DNA of 64,000 nucleotides from UMGS172 sp964424555. GTDB lineage: Bacteria > Bacillota > Clostridia > Oscillospirales > Acutalibacteraceae. The first letter of the stretch is position 1; every line of letters starts with the position of its first letter. A model generated the notes under the pieces. It had not been told where the DNA came from, searched no databases, and was given only the letters and a program-made list of their open reading frames with translations. Of the stretch, positions 35,746 through 45,100 are shown piece by piece. The stretch lies in NCBI GenBank assembly GCA_964424555.1, contig CAYRIX010000003.1, positions 1-64,000 of the forward strand, in the 5' to 3' direction. The translations under genes were made by a program, and so were the position numbers.

Positions 35746-35786
35746 AAAGCATCCGAGCTTAAACAGTACGGATGCTTTTATTTTTT
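35746..35786 (+). terminator. Terminator of the AT-rich lipoprotein gene
   Basis: AAAGCATCCG (35746-35755) and CGGATGCTTT (35769-35778), then TTATTTTTT. Confidence 0.9.
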
Positions 35787-35817
35787 CGAATTTGTTGTTT
35801 TTAACGCACAGTTATAA

Positions 35818-35846
35818 TTGACTTTATCGGCATTATAATGTAAAAT
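35818..35846 (+). promoter_or_regulatory. Promoter of the pyrH supercluster
   Basis: TTGACT (35818-35823), 17 nt, TAAAAT (35841-35846). A TATAAT at 35834-35839 is only 10 nt from the -35 and is less likely to be used with it. Confidence 0.7.
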
Positions 35847-35896
35847 AGAATAGAAAATATAAACTGCCGAAGAGGGCTAATTAGGATGTGTTAAAT

Positions 35897-36601
35897 ATGG
35901 AACCTGCATTTAAGAGAATTCTTTTGAAGCTGTCGGGCGAGGTGCTCGCAGGTGAGCAAAAGACAGGTATTGATTTTTCGATGGTAGAAACGGTCTGTCA
36001 GCGTATTAAGAAATGCGTTGAATTGGGTGTTGAGGTCGGTATAGTTATCGGCGGCGGTAACTTCTGGAGAGGACGTTCCTCGGGCAATATGGACCGCAAC
36101 ACCGCTGACAGCATGGGCATGCTGGCCACCGTTATCAACTGCTTGGGTGTTTCGGACACTTTACAACAGATGGGTGTCAAGGCCTCGGTCATGTCGGCTG
36201 TTGAGATGAATAAGATCGCCGATTTCTTTACCGCAAGGGAGGCCAAGAAACGTCTTGATGCGGGCGAGGTCGTGCTCTTTGCCGCCGGAACGGGAAGTCC
36301 GTTCTTCTCGACCGATACGGGTGCTGCTTTGCGTGCCGCTGAGATTGATGCAGATGTTATTTTCAAGGCCACCAATGTTGACGGTGTTTACGATAAGGAT
36401 CCCAACAAGTATCCCGATGCCGTCAAGTATGACACCTTGAGCCATTCCGAGGTGTTGGCAAAGGATCTGCATGTTATGGATGCCGCTGCCGCATCTCTCT
36501 GCCGTGACCGTGATATCAATATACTTGTATTTAACCTTAACGACCCCGATAATATTGTTCGTGCCGTCATGGGCGAAAAAATCGGAACCCTTGTAAAATA
36601 A
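35897..36601 (+). CDS. pyrH: UMP kinase
   Basis: 234 aa. ATG 35897 is preferred (AGGA at 35883-35886); GTG 35888 is too close to the RBS. Amino-acid-kinase fold: KRILLKLSGEVLAGE at the N-terminus, VGIVIGGGNFWRG glycine loop, FFSTDTGAALRAAEI and KATNVDGVYDKDP. Phosphorylates UMP to UDP as a hexamer, regulated by UTP/GTP. First gene of the pyrH-frr-uppS-cdsA-dxr-rseP-ispG-polC run. Confidence 0.98.
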   Translation: MEPAFKRILLKLSGEVLAGEQKTGIDFSMVETVCQRIKKCVELGVEVGIVIGGGNFWRGRSSGNMDRNTADSMGMLATVINCLGVSDTLQQMGVKASVMSAVEMNKIADFFTAREAKKRLDAGEVVLFAAGTGSPFFSTDTGAALRAAEIDADVIFKATNVDGVYDKDPNKYPDAVKYDTLSHSEVLAKDLHVMDAAAASLCRDRDINILVFNLNDPDNIVRAVMGEKIGTLVK

Positions 36602-36622
36602 TAACCTTTGGAGGAAATATAT

Positions 36623-37177
36623 ATGAAAACTGTTATCAGCAATACAGAGACAAAAATGAACAAGACCATGGATGCAATGATGCGTGAGTTCGGCGCTATC
36701 CGTGCAGGCCGTGCCAATCCTTCGGTGCTTGATAGAATTTCGGTCGATTATTACGGCTGTCCGACCCCTGTTAATCAGTTGGCTGCTGTTTCGGTCACCG
36801 AGGCAAGAGTTCTGCAGATCCAGCCCTATGATGCAAGCGTTTTAAAGCTTATCGAAAAGGCTATTCAGGTTTCGGATATCGGTATTAATCCTCAAAACGA
36901 CGGACGTGTTATCCGCCTTATCTTCCCGCCTCTTACCGAGGAAAGACGTAAGGATATCGTTAAGGATGCACGGAAAATTTCCGAGGAGTCCAAGGTTGCT
37001 GTCCGTTCTATCCGCCGTGATGCAATTGAAAAGCTCAAGGCAATGAAAAAGAACAACGAAATAACAGAGGATGATCAGGCCAACGGTGAGAAGAAGATAC
37101 AGAATCTGACCGATAAGTTCTGCAAGGATATTGATGACGCAACCGCAGTAAAAGAAAAGGAAATAATGGAAATCTAA
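36623..37177 (+). CDS. frr: Ribosome recycling factor
   Basis: 184 aa, usual size. ATG 36623 with GGAGGA upstream. Signatures: REFGAIRAGRANPSVLDRISVDYYG, then EERRKDIVKDARKISEESKVAVRSIRRDA (three-helix bundle). It splits post-termination ribosomes together with EF-G. Confidence 0.99.
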   Translation: MKTVISNTETKMNKTMDAMMREFGAIRAGRANPSVLDRISVDYYGCPTPVNQLAAVSVTEARVLQIQPYDASVLKLIEKAIQVSDIGINPQNDGRVIRLIFPPLTEERRKDIVKDARKISEESKVAVRSIRRDAIEKLKAMKKNNEITEDDQANGEKKIQNLTDKFCKDIDDATAVKEKEIMEI

Positions 37178-37190
37178 CATTAAAAATCAC

Positions 37191-37221
37191 CCCATCAGGG
37201 AAGTCTCCCTGATGGGATTTT
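37191..37221 (+). terminator. Hairpin between frr and uppS
   Basis: CCCATCAGGGA (37191-37201) and TCCCTGATGGG (37206-37216), followed by ATTTTG. The short U-run suggests partial termination or processing within the operon; uppS has no clear separate promoter. Confidence 0.65.
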
Positions 37222-37237
37222 GAACTTGGAGGGTCCT

Positions 37238-37981
37238 ATGGCTTTATTCAGGAGAAATAAGGTGCAGAAAAACCGTCCTGTGCCGACGCATATCGGAATT
37301 ATAATGGACGGTAACGGCCGTTGGGCGAAAAAACGGCTTTTGCCAAGATCGGCAGGCCATGCGGCAGGCTCGGAAAACTTCAAAACGATTGCCCGATACT
37401 GCAACAAGATAGGTGTAAAATATCTCACGGTCTATGCCTTTTCCACAGAAAATTGGAAGAGACCTAAGGCCGAGGTCGACGGTATTATGGACCTGCTTCG
37501 TAAATACTTAAAGGATTCGACCAATTTTAAGGCCGAGAACATAAAGCTACGCTTTATAGGTGAGCTGTCGGTATTGCCTGAGGACATTCAGGAGCTGATC
37601 CAGCAGGCGGAGCTTGATTCGAGTGAGGCGACGGGCTTGACCGTCTATATGGCGGTAAACTATGGCGGCAGGGATGAGATAGTGCATGCCGTCAAGCGTA
37701 TTGCCGAGAGCGTGAAGTCGGGCGAACTGGATATAGACGGCATTACCGAGGATACTGTATCCCACAGGCTTTATGCCGATTGTCCTGATCCTGATTTTAT
37801 CATTCGTCCGAGCGGTGAGTTCAGGCTGTCCAATTTTCTTACGTGGCAATCAGCCTATTCAGAGCTTTGGTATTCAGATGTTTTATGGCCTGACTTTTCG
37901 CCCAAGGATCTTGACAGGGCCATAGATGATTTTAACAAAAGAAACCGTCGGTTCGGCGGTGTGGAGGAAGAGAAAAAATGA
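37238..37981 (+). CDS. uppS: Undecaprenyl diphosphate synthase (cis-prenyltransferase)
   Basis: 247 aa. ATG 37238 follows GGAGGG (37228-37233). HIGIIMDGNGRWAKKR holds the catalytic Asp; YAFSTENWKRP and the C-terminal PDFIIRPSGEFRLSNFLTWQSAYSELWY are the other cis-IPP transferase blocks. Makes the C55 lipid carrier for wall synthesis from FPP and IPP. ATGA overlap with cdsA. Confidence 0.98.
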   Translation: MALFRRNKVQKNRPVPTHIGIIMDGNGRWAKKRLLPRSAGHAAGSENFKTIARYCNKIGVKYLTVYAFSTENWKRPKAEVDGIMDLLRKYLKDSTNFKAENIKLRFIGELSVLPEDIQELIQQAELDSSEATGLTVYMAVNYGGRDEIVHAVKRIAESVKSGELDIDGITEDTVSHRLYADCPDPDFIIRPSGEFRLSNFLTWQSAYSELWYSDVLWPDFSPKDLDRAIDDFNKRNRRFGGVEEEKK

Positions 37982-38829
37982 AAACCCGTATAATCAGCGG
38001 TGCTGTCGGCATAATTATTTTTGTGGCCGCTATTTTTGCCGCTTTGAAAATAAATACAATTATAATTCATGTGCTGTTGGCGGCCATCGGATGTGTCGGT
38101 GTTTATGAGGTGTTAAAGCCTACGGGCTATGTAAAATCAAAGTTTCTGCTGATGGCATCGCTTATCTATGCAGCGGTCACTCCGTTTGTTTACAGTATTG
38201 GTCTCTTGGGACAGAAGCTGGGTTTTAGTGTTTCAGTTAAGCATGAGGTCTGTATAATTCTGTACGGTGTGGTAATCTTTGCAATCTCGATGTTCAAGCA
38301 CAAGAGTATTAGACCGCTTGAGGTGGCCTTTGCGTTCTCGGCAACGGTTGCAATAACATTTGCTTTTTGGAGTCTTGCCGCAATTTTCTCCAATCCCGAC
38401 GGAAACGGACTTTTCTACCTTATAATCGTTGTTATTGCCGCTTGGGGTTGTGATACAGGTGCTTATTTCACAGGCTATTTCTTCGGTAAGCACAAAATGG
38501 CTCCCGAAATAAGTCCTAAAAAGACTGTCGAGGGCGCTGTCGGCGGAATAGTTGTAAATGTACTGCTTATGCTTGCCGCCTGCCTCATTTTCAATGAAAT
38601 CACAGACAAATCGGCAAACCTTGTTACCATTCTGACCGTTACACCGTTCCTGAGCTTGGCAGGCATGATGGGAGACCTCATCTTCTCTTATATCAAGCGT
38701 GATTGCGGTATCAAGGATTACGGAAAGATTATGCCGGGACATGGTGGTGTTTTGGACCGTTTTGACAGCGTCGCCGTTGTCGCACCGCTTATGTACATCG
38801 TTGTTGAACATCTCCCGATGGTAAAATAA
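37978..38829 (+). CDS. cdsA: Phosphatidate cytidylyltransferase
   Basis: 283 aa, about 8 membrane helices. The C-terminal signature runs GDLIFSYIKRDCGIKDYGKIMPGHGGVLDRFDS, preceded by DTGAYFTGYFFGKHKMAPEISPKKTVEGAVGG. Converts phosphatidic acid and CTP into CDP-diacylglycerol. The start overlaps the uppS stop by 4 bp. Confidence 0.98.
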   Translation: MKTRIISGAVGIIIFVAAIFAALKINTIIIHVLLAAIGCVGVYEVLKPTGYVKSKFLLMASLIYAAVTPFVYSIGLLGQKLGFSVSVKHEVCIILYGVVIFAISMFKHKSIRPLEVAFAFSATVAITFAFWSLAAIFSNPDGNGLFYLIIVVIAAWGCDTGAYFTGYFFGKHKMAPEISPKKTVEGAVGGIVVNVLLMLAACLIFNEITDKSANLVTILTVTPFLSLAGMMGDLIFSYIKRDCGIKDYGKIMPGHGGVLDRFDSVAVVAPLMYIVVEHLPMVK

Positions 38830-38830
38830 G

Positions 38831-39973
38831 ATGAAAAAAATAGCTATTTTAGGCTCTACGGGCTCTATCGGAACACAGAGCTTGGATGTCGCAAGAAAGC
38901 ACGGCTACAAGGTGACATCCCTTGTGGCAGGAAGCAATATCAAGCTCTTGGAAGAGCAGATAAGGGAGTTTAAGCCCTTGACTGCGGCGGTGATGGACGA
39001 GGAAGCAGGCAAAAAGCTGGCACTTGCCGTAAGGGATACCGACACGAAGGTTACCTTTGGACGTCAGGCGGTTATTGATATTGCTGCTGAAACAAAAGCT
39101 GATACCGTTATCAATGCTATTGTCGGTATTGCAGGCCTTGAGCCCACGCTTGCCGCCATAAGTGCAAAAAAGGATATTGCGCTTGCCAACAAGGAGACCC
39201 TGGTTACAGGTGGAGACCTTGTCAAAAAGGCGGCAAAGGAAAACGATGTTAAGCTTCTGCCTGTTGACAGTGAGCATTCGGCTATATTCCAATGCTTACA
39301 GGGTGCGCCGAAAGGCTCTTTGAAGTCAATTTTACTGACGGCTTCGGGCGGTCCGTTTTTTGGAAAATCTAAGGATGAACTTAAAAGTGTTACGGTCGCT
39401 CAGGCACTTAAGCATCCTAACTGGTCAATGGGTGCGAAGATAACCATTGACTCCGCAAGCCTGATGAACAAAGGCCTTGAGGTAATAGAGGCGGTGCATC
39501 TTTTCGATGTTACACCCGATGATATTACTGTGGTGGTTCATCGACAGAGCATCATTCATTCGGCTGTCGAATTGTCTGACGGTGCGGTGATTGCACAGCT
39601 CGGCACACCCGACATGCGTCTGCCGATACAGTATGCCCTGACCTATCCCGAAAGATCGGATTGTCAGGCTGAAAGGCTCGACCTGTTTAAGGTTGGTACA
39701 ATGACCTTCGAAAAGCCCGATTGTGATACCTTCAGGTGTTTACCCTCGTGTATCAGCGCCATAAAGCAGGGAGGACTTAAACCCACCGCTGTCAACGGTG
39801 CAAATGAGGCGGCTGTAAAGCTGTTCTTGGACGGCAAAATAGGATTTTTGCAGATCGGAGAGCTCGTTGAGGCGGCCTTGAATGCTCAGGCTGATGTTGT
39901 CTCATTTGATTTAGACGATGTTTTAGAGGCAGATAAAGAGGCCCGTCAGCTCGTTTTTGATTTGATACAATAA
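38831..39973 (+). CDS. dxr: 1-deoxy-D-xylulose 5-phosphate reductoisomerase
   Basis: 380 aa. N-terminal NADPH-binding ILGSTGSIGTQSLDV, ANKETLVTGG, metal-binding PVDSEHSAIFQCL, and the substrate block TASGGPFF...KHPNWSMGAKITIDSASLMNKGLEVIEA. Makes MEP, the first committed step of the non-mevalonate isoprenoid route, which feeds uppS. One base separates it from cdsA. Confidence 0.99.
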   Translation: MKKIAILGSTGSIGTQSLDVARKHGYKVTSLVAGSNIKLLEEQIREFKPLTAAVMDEEAGKKLALAVRDTDTKVTFGRQAVIDIAAETKADTVINAIVGIAGLEPTLAAISAKKDIALANKETLVTGGDLVKKAAKENDVKLLPVDSEHSAIFQCLQGAPKGSLKSILLTASGGPFFGKSKDELKSVTVAQALKHPNWSMGAKITIDSASLMNKGLEVIEAVHLFDVTPDDITVVVHRQSIIHSAVELSDGAVIAQLGTPDMRLPIQYALTYPERSDCQAERLDLFKVGTMTFEKPDCDTFRCLPSCISAIKQGGLKPTAVNGANEAAVKLFLDGKIGFLQIGELVEAALNAQADVVSFDLDDVLEADKEARQLVFDLIQ

Positions 39974-39992
39974 TTTTCAGGTGGTAATTCGA

Positions 39993-41057
39993 GTGCAATT
40001 GCTCAGTATTTTTTCAACATTAGGAAATATCTGGAGTGCGGTCTGGCCATACCTTGTGGCTATACTTTTATTCCTTTTTATGATCTTTATCCATGAGTTT
40101 GGCCACTTTATTGCCGCTAAGCTTATGGGTGTAAGAGTCAACGAATTTGCAATAGGCTTTGGACCTACTCTTTTTAAAAAGCAGGGAAAGGAAACGCTTT
40201 ATGCTGTGCGTCTTATACCCTTTGGCGGTTTTTGTGCCATGGAGGGTGAGGACGAGACCAGCGAGGACAGTAAGGCTTTTTGCAACAAAAAGCCTTGGCG
40301 CAGACTCATAATTATAGTTGCAGGCGCATTCATGAATCTTGTGTTCGGACTTATTTTGGTTATGTGCACGCTTGCTCCTGCCGACCGATATATCACCACT
40401 ACCGTGCATAGCTTCCATGAAGAAAATGCTATGAGTCAGCAGAGCGGATTGATGGCGGGTGACGAGATAATTGAGATAAACGGACGCAGTATTTACTCGA
40501 TAAACGACCTCAGCTATTGTCTTTCAAACGTCGAGGGGGACACCTTGGACATGACGGTCGAGCGTGACGGAAAAGAGGTCGAGCTGGACGTCCGTTTCAA
40601 TGCCGAGACGGTCGACGGTATAAACTATGTGGATATTGATTTTTATCTCGATTCCGAGGCCAAGACCTTCGGGTCGTTTATGAGACAGTCATTTACACGT
40701 ACTCTGTCTTACGGCAGGGTGGTATGGTTTTCGCTGGTGGATCTTATAACAGGTAAATACGGCATTAGTGCAATGTCGGGTCCCGTGGGTGTCACGGCGG
40801 CTATCGGTACGGTAGCCAAAAGAGGCTTAATGGATCTTTTGCCAATGATAGCTCTTATCACAATAAATCTGGGTGTATTTAACCTTTTGCCCATTCCGGC
40901 GTTGGACGGCGGCAGGGCATTCTTCCTGCTGGTCGAGATGATAATTCGAAGGCCTATACCTAAAAAGTTTGAGGGCGTTGTGCATGCAGTGGGTTTGATA
41001 ATGCTGTTGGCACTTATGGCTCTGATAACCTTAAAGGATGTAATAGGCTTCTTTTAG
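39993..41057 (+). CDS. rseP: RseP-type site-2 intramembrane metalloprotease
   Basis: 354 aa. GTG 39993 follows AGGTGG by 8 nt; GTG 39981 is part of that RBS. HEFGH zinc motif at 34-38 in the first membrane helix, PDZ domain at about 145-225 (QQSGLMAGDEIIEINGRSI), and NLLPIPALDGGRAFF supplying the third ligand. Cleaves membrane-bound anti-sigma factors and signal-peptide remnants. Conserved place after dxr. Confidence 0.97.
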   Translation: MQLLSIFSTLGNIWSAVWPYLVAILLFLFMIFIHEFGHFIAAKLMGVRVNEFAIGFGPTLFKKQGKETLYAVRLIPFGGFCAMEGEDETSEDSKAFCNKKPWRRLIIIVAGAFMNLVFGLILVMCTLAPADRYITTTVHSFHEENAMSQQSGLMAGDEIIEINGRSIYSINDLSYCLSNVEGDTLDMTVERDGKEVELDVRFNAETVDGINYVDIDFYLDSEAKTFGSFMRQSFTRTLSYGRVVWFSLVDLITGKYGISAMSGPVGVTAAIGTVAKRGLMDLLPMIALITINLGVFNLLPIPALDGGRAFFLLVEMIIRRPIPKKFEGVVHAVGLIMLLALMALITLKDVIGFF

Positions 41058-41069
41058 GAGTGTGAAATA

Positions 41070-42122
41070 ATGTATACACACGATACTACAAAAACCGTAT
41101 ATGTCGGCAAGGTTGCAATAGGTGGCGGTAACCCTGTTTCGGTACAGTCAATGCTGAGCACACCGTCGTATGATGTAGAGGCTTCGGTTAGACAGGCTGT
41201 TGAATTAGAAAAAGCAGGGTGCGAGCTCATCCGTGCCGCCATCCCTGACATGGATGCCGTAAGGCTGATTCCTGCTTTAAAGCAGGCGGTCAGCGTGCCG
41301 ATAGTTGCTGATATTCATTTTGATTATAAATTGGCGCTGGAATCGGTTGCGGCGGGCATTGATAAAATACGTGTCAATCCGGGTAATATCGGTGATGACA
41401 GCCGTGTCAAAGCCGTGGCCGATGCCTGCAAGGCCAAAAATATCCCTATCAGAATAGGCGTGAACTCGGGTTCGGTCGAGAAAGAGATATTGGCTAAACA
41501 CGGCGCACCGACGGCTGAGGCTTTGGTCGAAAGTGCATTGTATCATGCATCGCTGCTTGAAAAATTCGATTTTGACAATATAGTTCTGTCGATGAAATCA
41601 TCGACTGTGCCTACAATGTATGAGGCATACACCTTGGCCGCCGAAAAGTGTTGTTACCCATTGCACGTCGGCGTCACCGAGGCAGGTACTGAGCGGAGCG
41701 GAGTTGTAGCTTCAGCGGCAGGTATAGGCGGCCTGTTGCTCAGAGGAATTGGTGATACGATACGTGTATCGCTGACCGATGACCCCGTAAAAGAGGTCAG
41801 AGCCGCCAAGGATATACTTAAAGCTGTGGGTCTGCGCAAGGGCGGTGTCAAGATAGTTTCCTGCCCCACCTGCGGAAGAACCAGAATAAATCTGATCGAG
41901 CTTGCAAAAAAGGCAGAGCAGCTGCTCGAAAACTGCGAGAAAGACATAACCGTTGCCATAATGGGTTGTGTGGTCAACGGCCCCGGTGAGGCAAGAGAGG
42001 CCGATATCGGTCTGGCAGGCGGTGACGGTTGCGGTATTATCTTCAAAAAAGGTGAGATACTGCGTAAAGTGCCCGAGGATAGATTACTTGACGAATTGAT
42101 GAAAGAAGTCGAAAAACTGTAA
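41070..42122 (+). CDS. ispG: 4-hydroxy-3-methylbut-2-en-1-yl diphosphate synthase
   Basis: 350 aa, the short bacterial form without the central insert. TIM barrel from about 1-250 (VSVQSMLSTPSYDVEASVRQ, ADIHFDYKLALE, KIRVNPGNIG); the C-terminal 4Fe-4S domain has CPTCGRTRI and GCVVNGPGEA supplying three Cys. Converts MEcPP to HMBPP. Second MEP-pathway gene of this operon. Confidence 0.98.
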   Translation: MYTHDTTKTVYVGKVAIGGGNPVSVQSMLSTPSYDVEASVRQAVELEKAGCELIRAAIPDMDAVRLIPALKQAVSVPIVADIHFDYKLALESVAAGIDKIRVNPGNIGDDSRVKAVADACKAKNIPIRIGVNSGSVEKEILAKHGAPTAEALVESALYHASLLEKFDFDNIVLSMKSSTVPTMYEAYTLAAEKCCYPLHVGVTEAGTERSGVVASAAGIGGLLLRGIGDTIRVSLTDDPVKEVRAAKDILKAVGLRKGGVKIVSCPTCGRTRINLIELAKKAEQLLENCEKDITVAIMGCVVNGPGEAREADIGLAGGDGCGIIFKKGEILRKVPEDRLLDELMKEVEKL

Positions 42123-42136
42123 ACGGAGATTATAAG

Positions 42137-45100
42137 ATGGGTTTTCCAACCTTTGAGGATGTTTTCGGGAAATATATCGGAAACACAAGTGCCGCAATTA
42201 AAAATGGAATCATTGAACGCTGTGAGGTGAGCACCGAAGACCGCTCGCTTACGGCTTGGATCTGTTTTGCTGAATACATAAAGAGAGCCGAAGTGTTTAA
42301 AGTGTCCGAGGCTTTGAAGGATAGCCTTGCACTTCGTGATGTGAAGCTTAATGCAAAATATCATGCCGAATGCTACGGTCCGTCGGCCGCTGAGGACATT
42401 GCTCTTGAACTGCGTGCGTCCAACGTTATGCTTAACGGCTATTTCAACGGTGCTGAGTTTAACATTTCGGACGGCGCTGATACCAATTCTGTAACTCGAA
42501 TCACCCTCAAATTCGGCGGTTTGGAAACCATAAAGGAATGCAATTTTGAACGGCAGTTTGGTGCCATTGTTGCTCAACGCTTTGGAATCGAGACACAAAT
42601 TGCTTTCGACGGACAACTGGATGAGGTTGAAATGGTCGCCCCTGAATACAAACAGGAGCCGGTTAACTACAGTGCACCCGAGCCCAAGCCCAAGCCCAAT
42701 GCACCGCAGAGCTTTGGAGGCTCGCCCGAACGCAGAGCAACCGAGCGTAAAGCTCCTGAGCCGAGAAAGGTCACGGGGTTGCTTATCCCCGACGATGCAC
42801 CGATAATCTCGGATTCTGTCACCCAGATATACGGCAAAAAAATACACGGAGCCTTGATACCGCTATCTCAGATAACACCCGAGGACGATGATAGCCTTGT
42901 TTGGGGTGAGATCTTCTTTTCCGAGGTTGTTCCGACCAAGAGCGGTAAGGGACAGCGTGTTAAATTCCAAATGTATGACGGCACAAACTCGGTCACCGTT
43001 AAAACGGTGGTTGGTAATCAGTATGCCGATATTTTCGGCGATGAGCTGAAAAAGGGCAAGTGTGTCATCGTTCACGGCAAATACGCTATGGATGATTGGG
43101 AAAAGGATTATTGCTTTGAGCCTGACGGCATTGCCACTGTCAAGAAGAAGTCGGACAAGACCGATACCGCCGAGGAGAAAAGAATAGAGCTTCACCTGCA
43201 CACAAGTATGTCGCAGATGGATGCGGTAGTGCCTGTTAAAGATGTTGTAAAACGTGCTTTCAAATGGGGACACAAGGCTGTGGCCATTACCGATCACGGC
43301 GTTGTTCAGTCGTTCCCCGATGCCATGAGTGCCTATGACGATATTATGTCGGACAATGAGGGTGCTGATTTTAAGATAATCTACGGTGTTGAGGATTACT
43401 TTGTTAACGATATCGACGGACAGGAGATATCGGGCGGTATCGACGGCGGCGTTGATTCCACCACCTTGACCCGTTACCACCAGATAATTCTGGTTAAAAA
43501 TCAGGCGGGACTGAAAAATCTTTACCGTCTTATTTCCTATTCCAACCTAAACTATTACCTTAAAACATATAATAAGGCCAACCCCCAAAAGCCCCGTCCT
43601 GCAAGACCTTTGATGCCTAAAAGTGTTATCAACAAGTACCGTGATGGTCTAATAATAGGCAGTGCTTGCGAGCAGGGTGAGATCTTCCGTGCCGTTTTAG
43701 ACGGTAAGCCCGAGGAAGAGATTTTAAAGCTTGCCGAATTTTACGATTACCTTGAGATTCAGCCTCGAGGCAACAATATGTTTATGCTTCGTAACGGTAC
43801 GGTTAATTCCGAAAAAGAATTATTGGATTTCAACCGCCGCATAATTGAAATCGCAGACAAGCTGGGTAAACCCGTTGTTGCTACGGGTGACGTGCATTTT
43901 CTTGACCCTGAGGATGCCAAGCTTCGCACTATTTTGATGGCAGGTCAGGGCTTCTCGGATGCCGAGGATCAAGCACCTCTTTATTTCAAGACCACCGATG
44001 AAATGCTCGAAGAATTCGCTTATCTCGGCGACCGAGCTAAAGAGGTTGTTATAGATAACCCTCAAAAAATTGCCGACATGGTAGAGCCGAATGTGCGTGC
44101 CGTGCCAAGCGGAAACTATCCGCCGAAGATTGAGGGCTCAGATGATATTTTGACCGAAAAGTGCTACCGCCGTGCTCATGAGATATACGGTGATCCGTTG
44201 CCCGACGTTGTAAAAGACCGACTTGAGCGTGAGCTGGATTCCATAATCCGTCATGGCTTCTCGGTTATGTACGTTACGGCTCAGAAGCTGGTTGAATATT
44301 CAGAAAGCAAAGGCTACTTGGTGGGTTCCCGAGGATCGGTCGGTTCATCCTTTGCCGCAACCATGAACGGTATTTCCGAGGTCAACCCTTTGGTGCCGCA
44401 CTATGTTTGCCCTAAGTGTAAGCACTCTGAATTTATCACCGACGGCAGCGTCGGCTCGGGCTTTGACCTGCCGCCGAAAAAGTGTCCCGAGTGCGGTGAG
44501 GACTATAACCGTGACGGACACGATATCCCGTTTGAGACCTTCTTGGGCTTCGATGGCGATAAGGTTCCTGATATCGATCAGAACTTCTCGGGAGAGGTTC
44601 AGCCGCTTGTTCATAAATACACTGAAGAGCTTTTCGGCTCCGAAAACGTTTTTAAAGCCGGTACTATCGCTACCGTTGCCGAAAAGACGGCATTTGGCTA
44701 TGTCAAGCATTATGCCGAGGATTACGGCATCACCATGAATAAGGCCGAAGAAGCCCGTCTTGCCGCCGCTATTGAAGGCTCTGCGGTCAAGCGTACCACG
44801 GGTCAGCACCCCGGCGGAATGGTCGTAGTGCCTCAGGGCATGGAGGTCTATGACTTTTGTCCCGTTCAGCACCCTGCCGACAAGGTCGATTCCGACATGG
44901 TCACGACCCACTTCGATTTCCATAAGATACACGATAATATCTTGAAGCTTGACGAGCTTGGACACGATGTGCCGACCATTTATAAATATCTTGAAGAAAA
45001 CACGGGCATTCCCGTTTTGAAGGTCTCCATGAGCGATCCCGATGTCATGAGTCTCTTCCTATCGCCCGAGGCTTTGGGTGTTACCGAGAATGACATCTTC

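Noticed and set aside
42680..42760. Pro-rich segment of PolC as a separate domain fusion
   Set aside because: A Pro/Lys-rich linker between the N-terminal domain and OB fold is ordinary for PolC.
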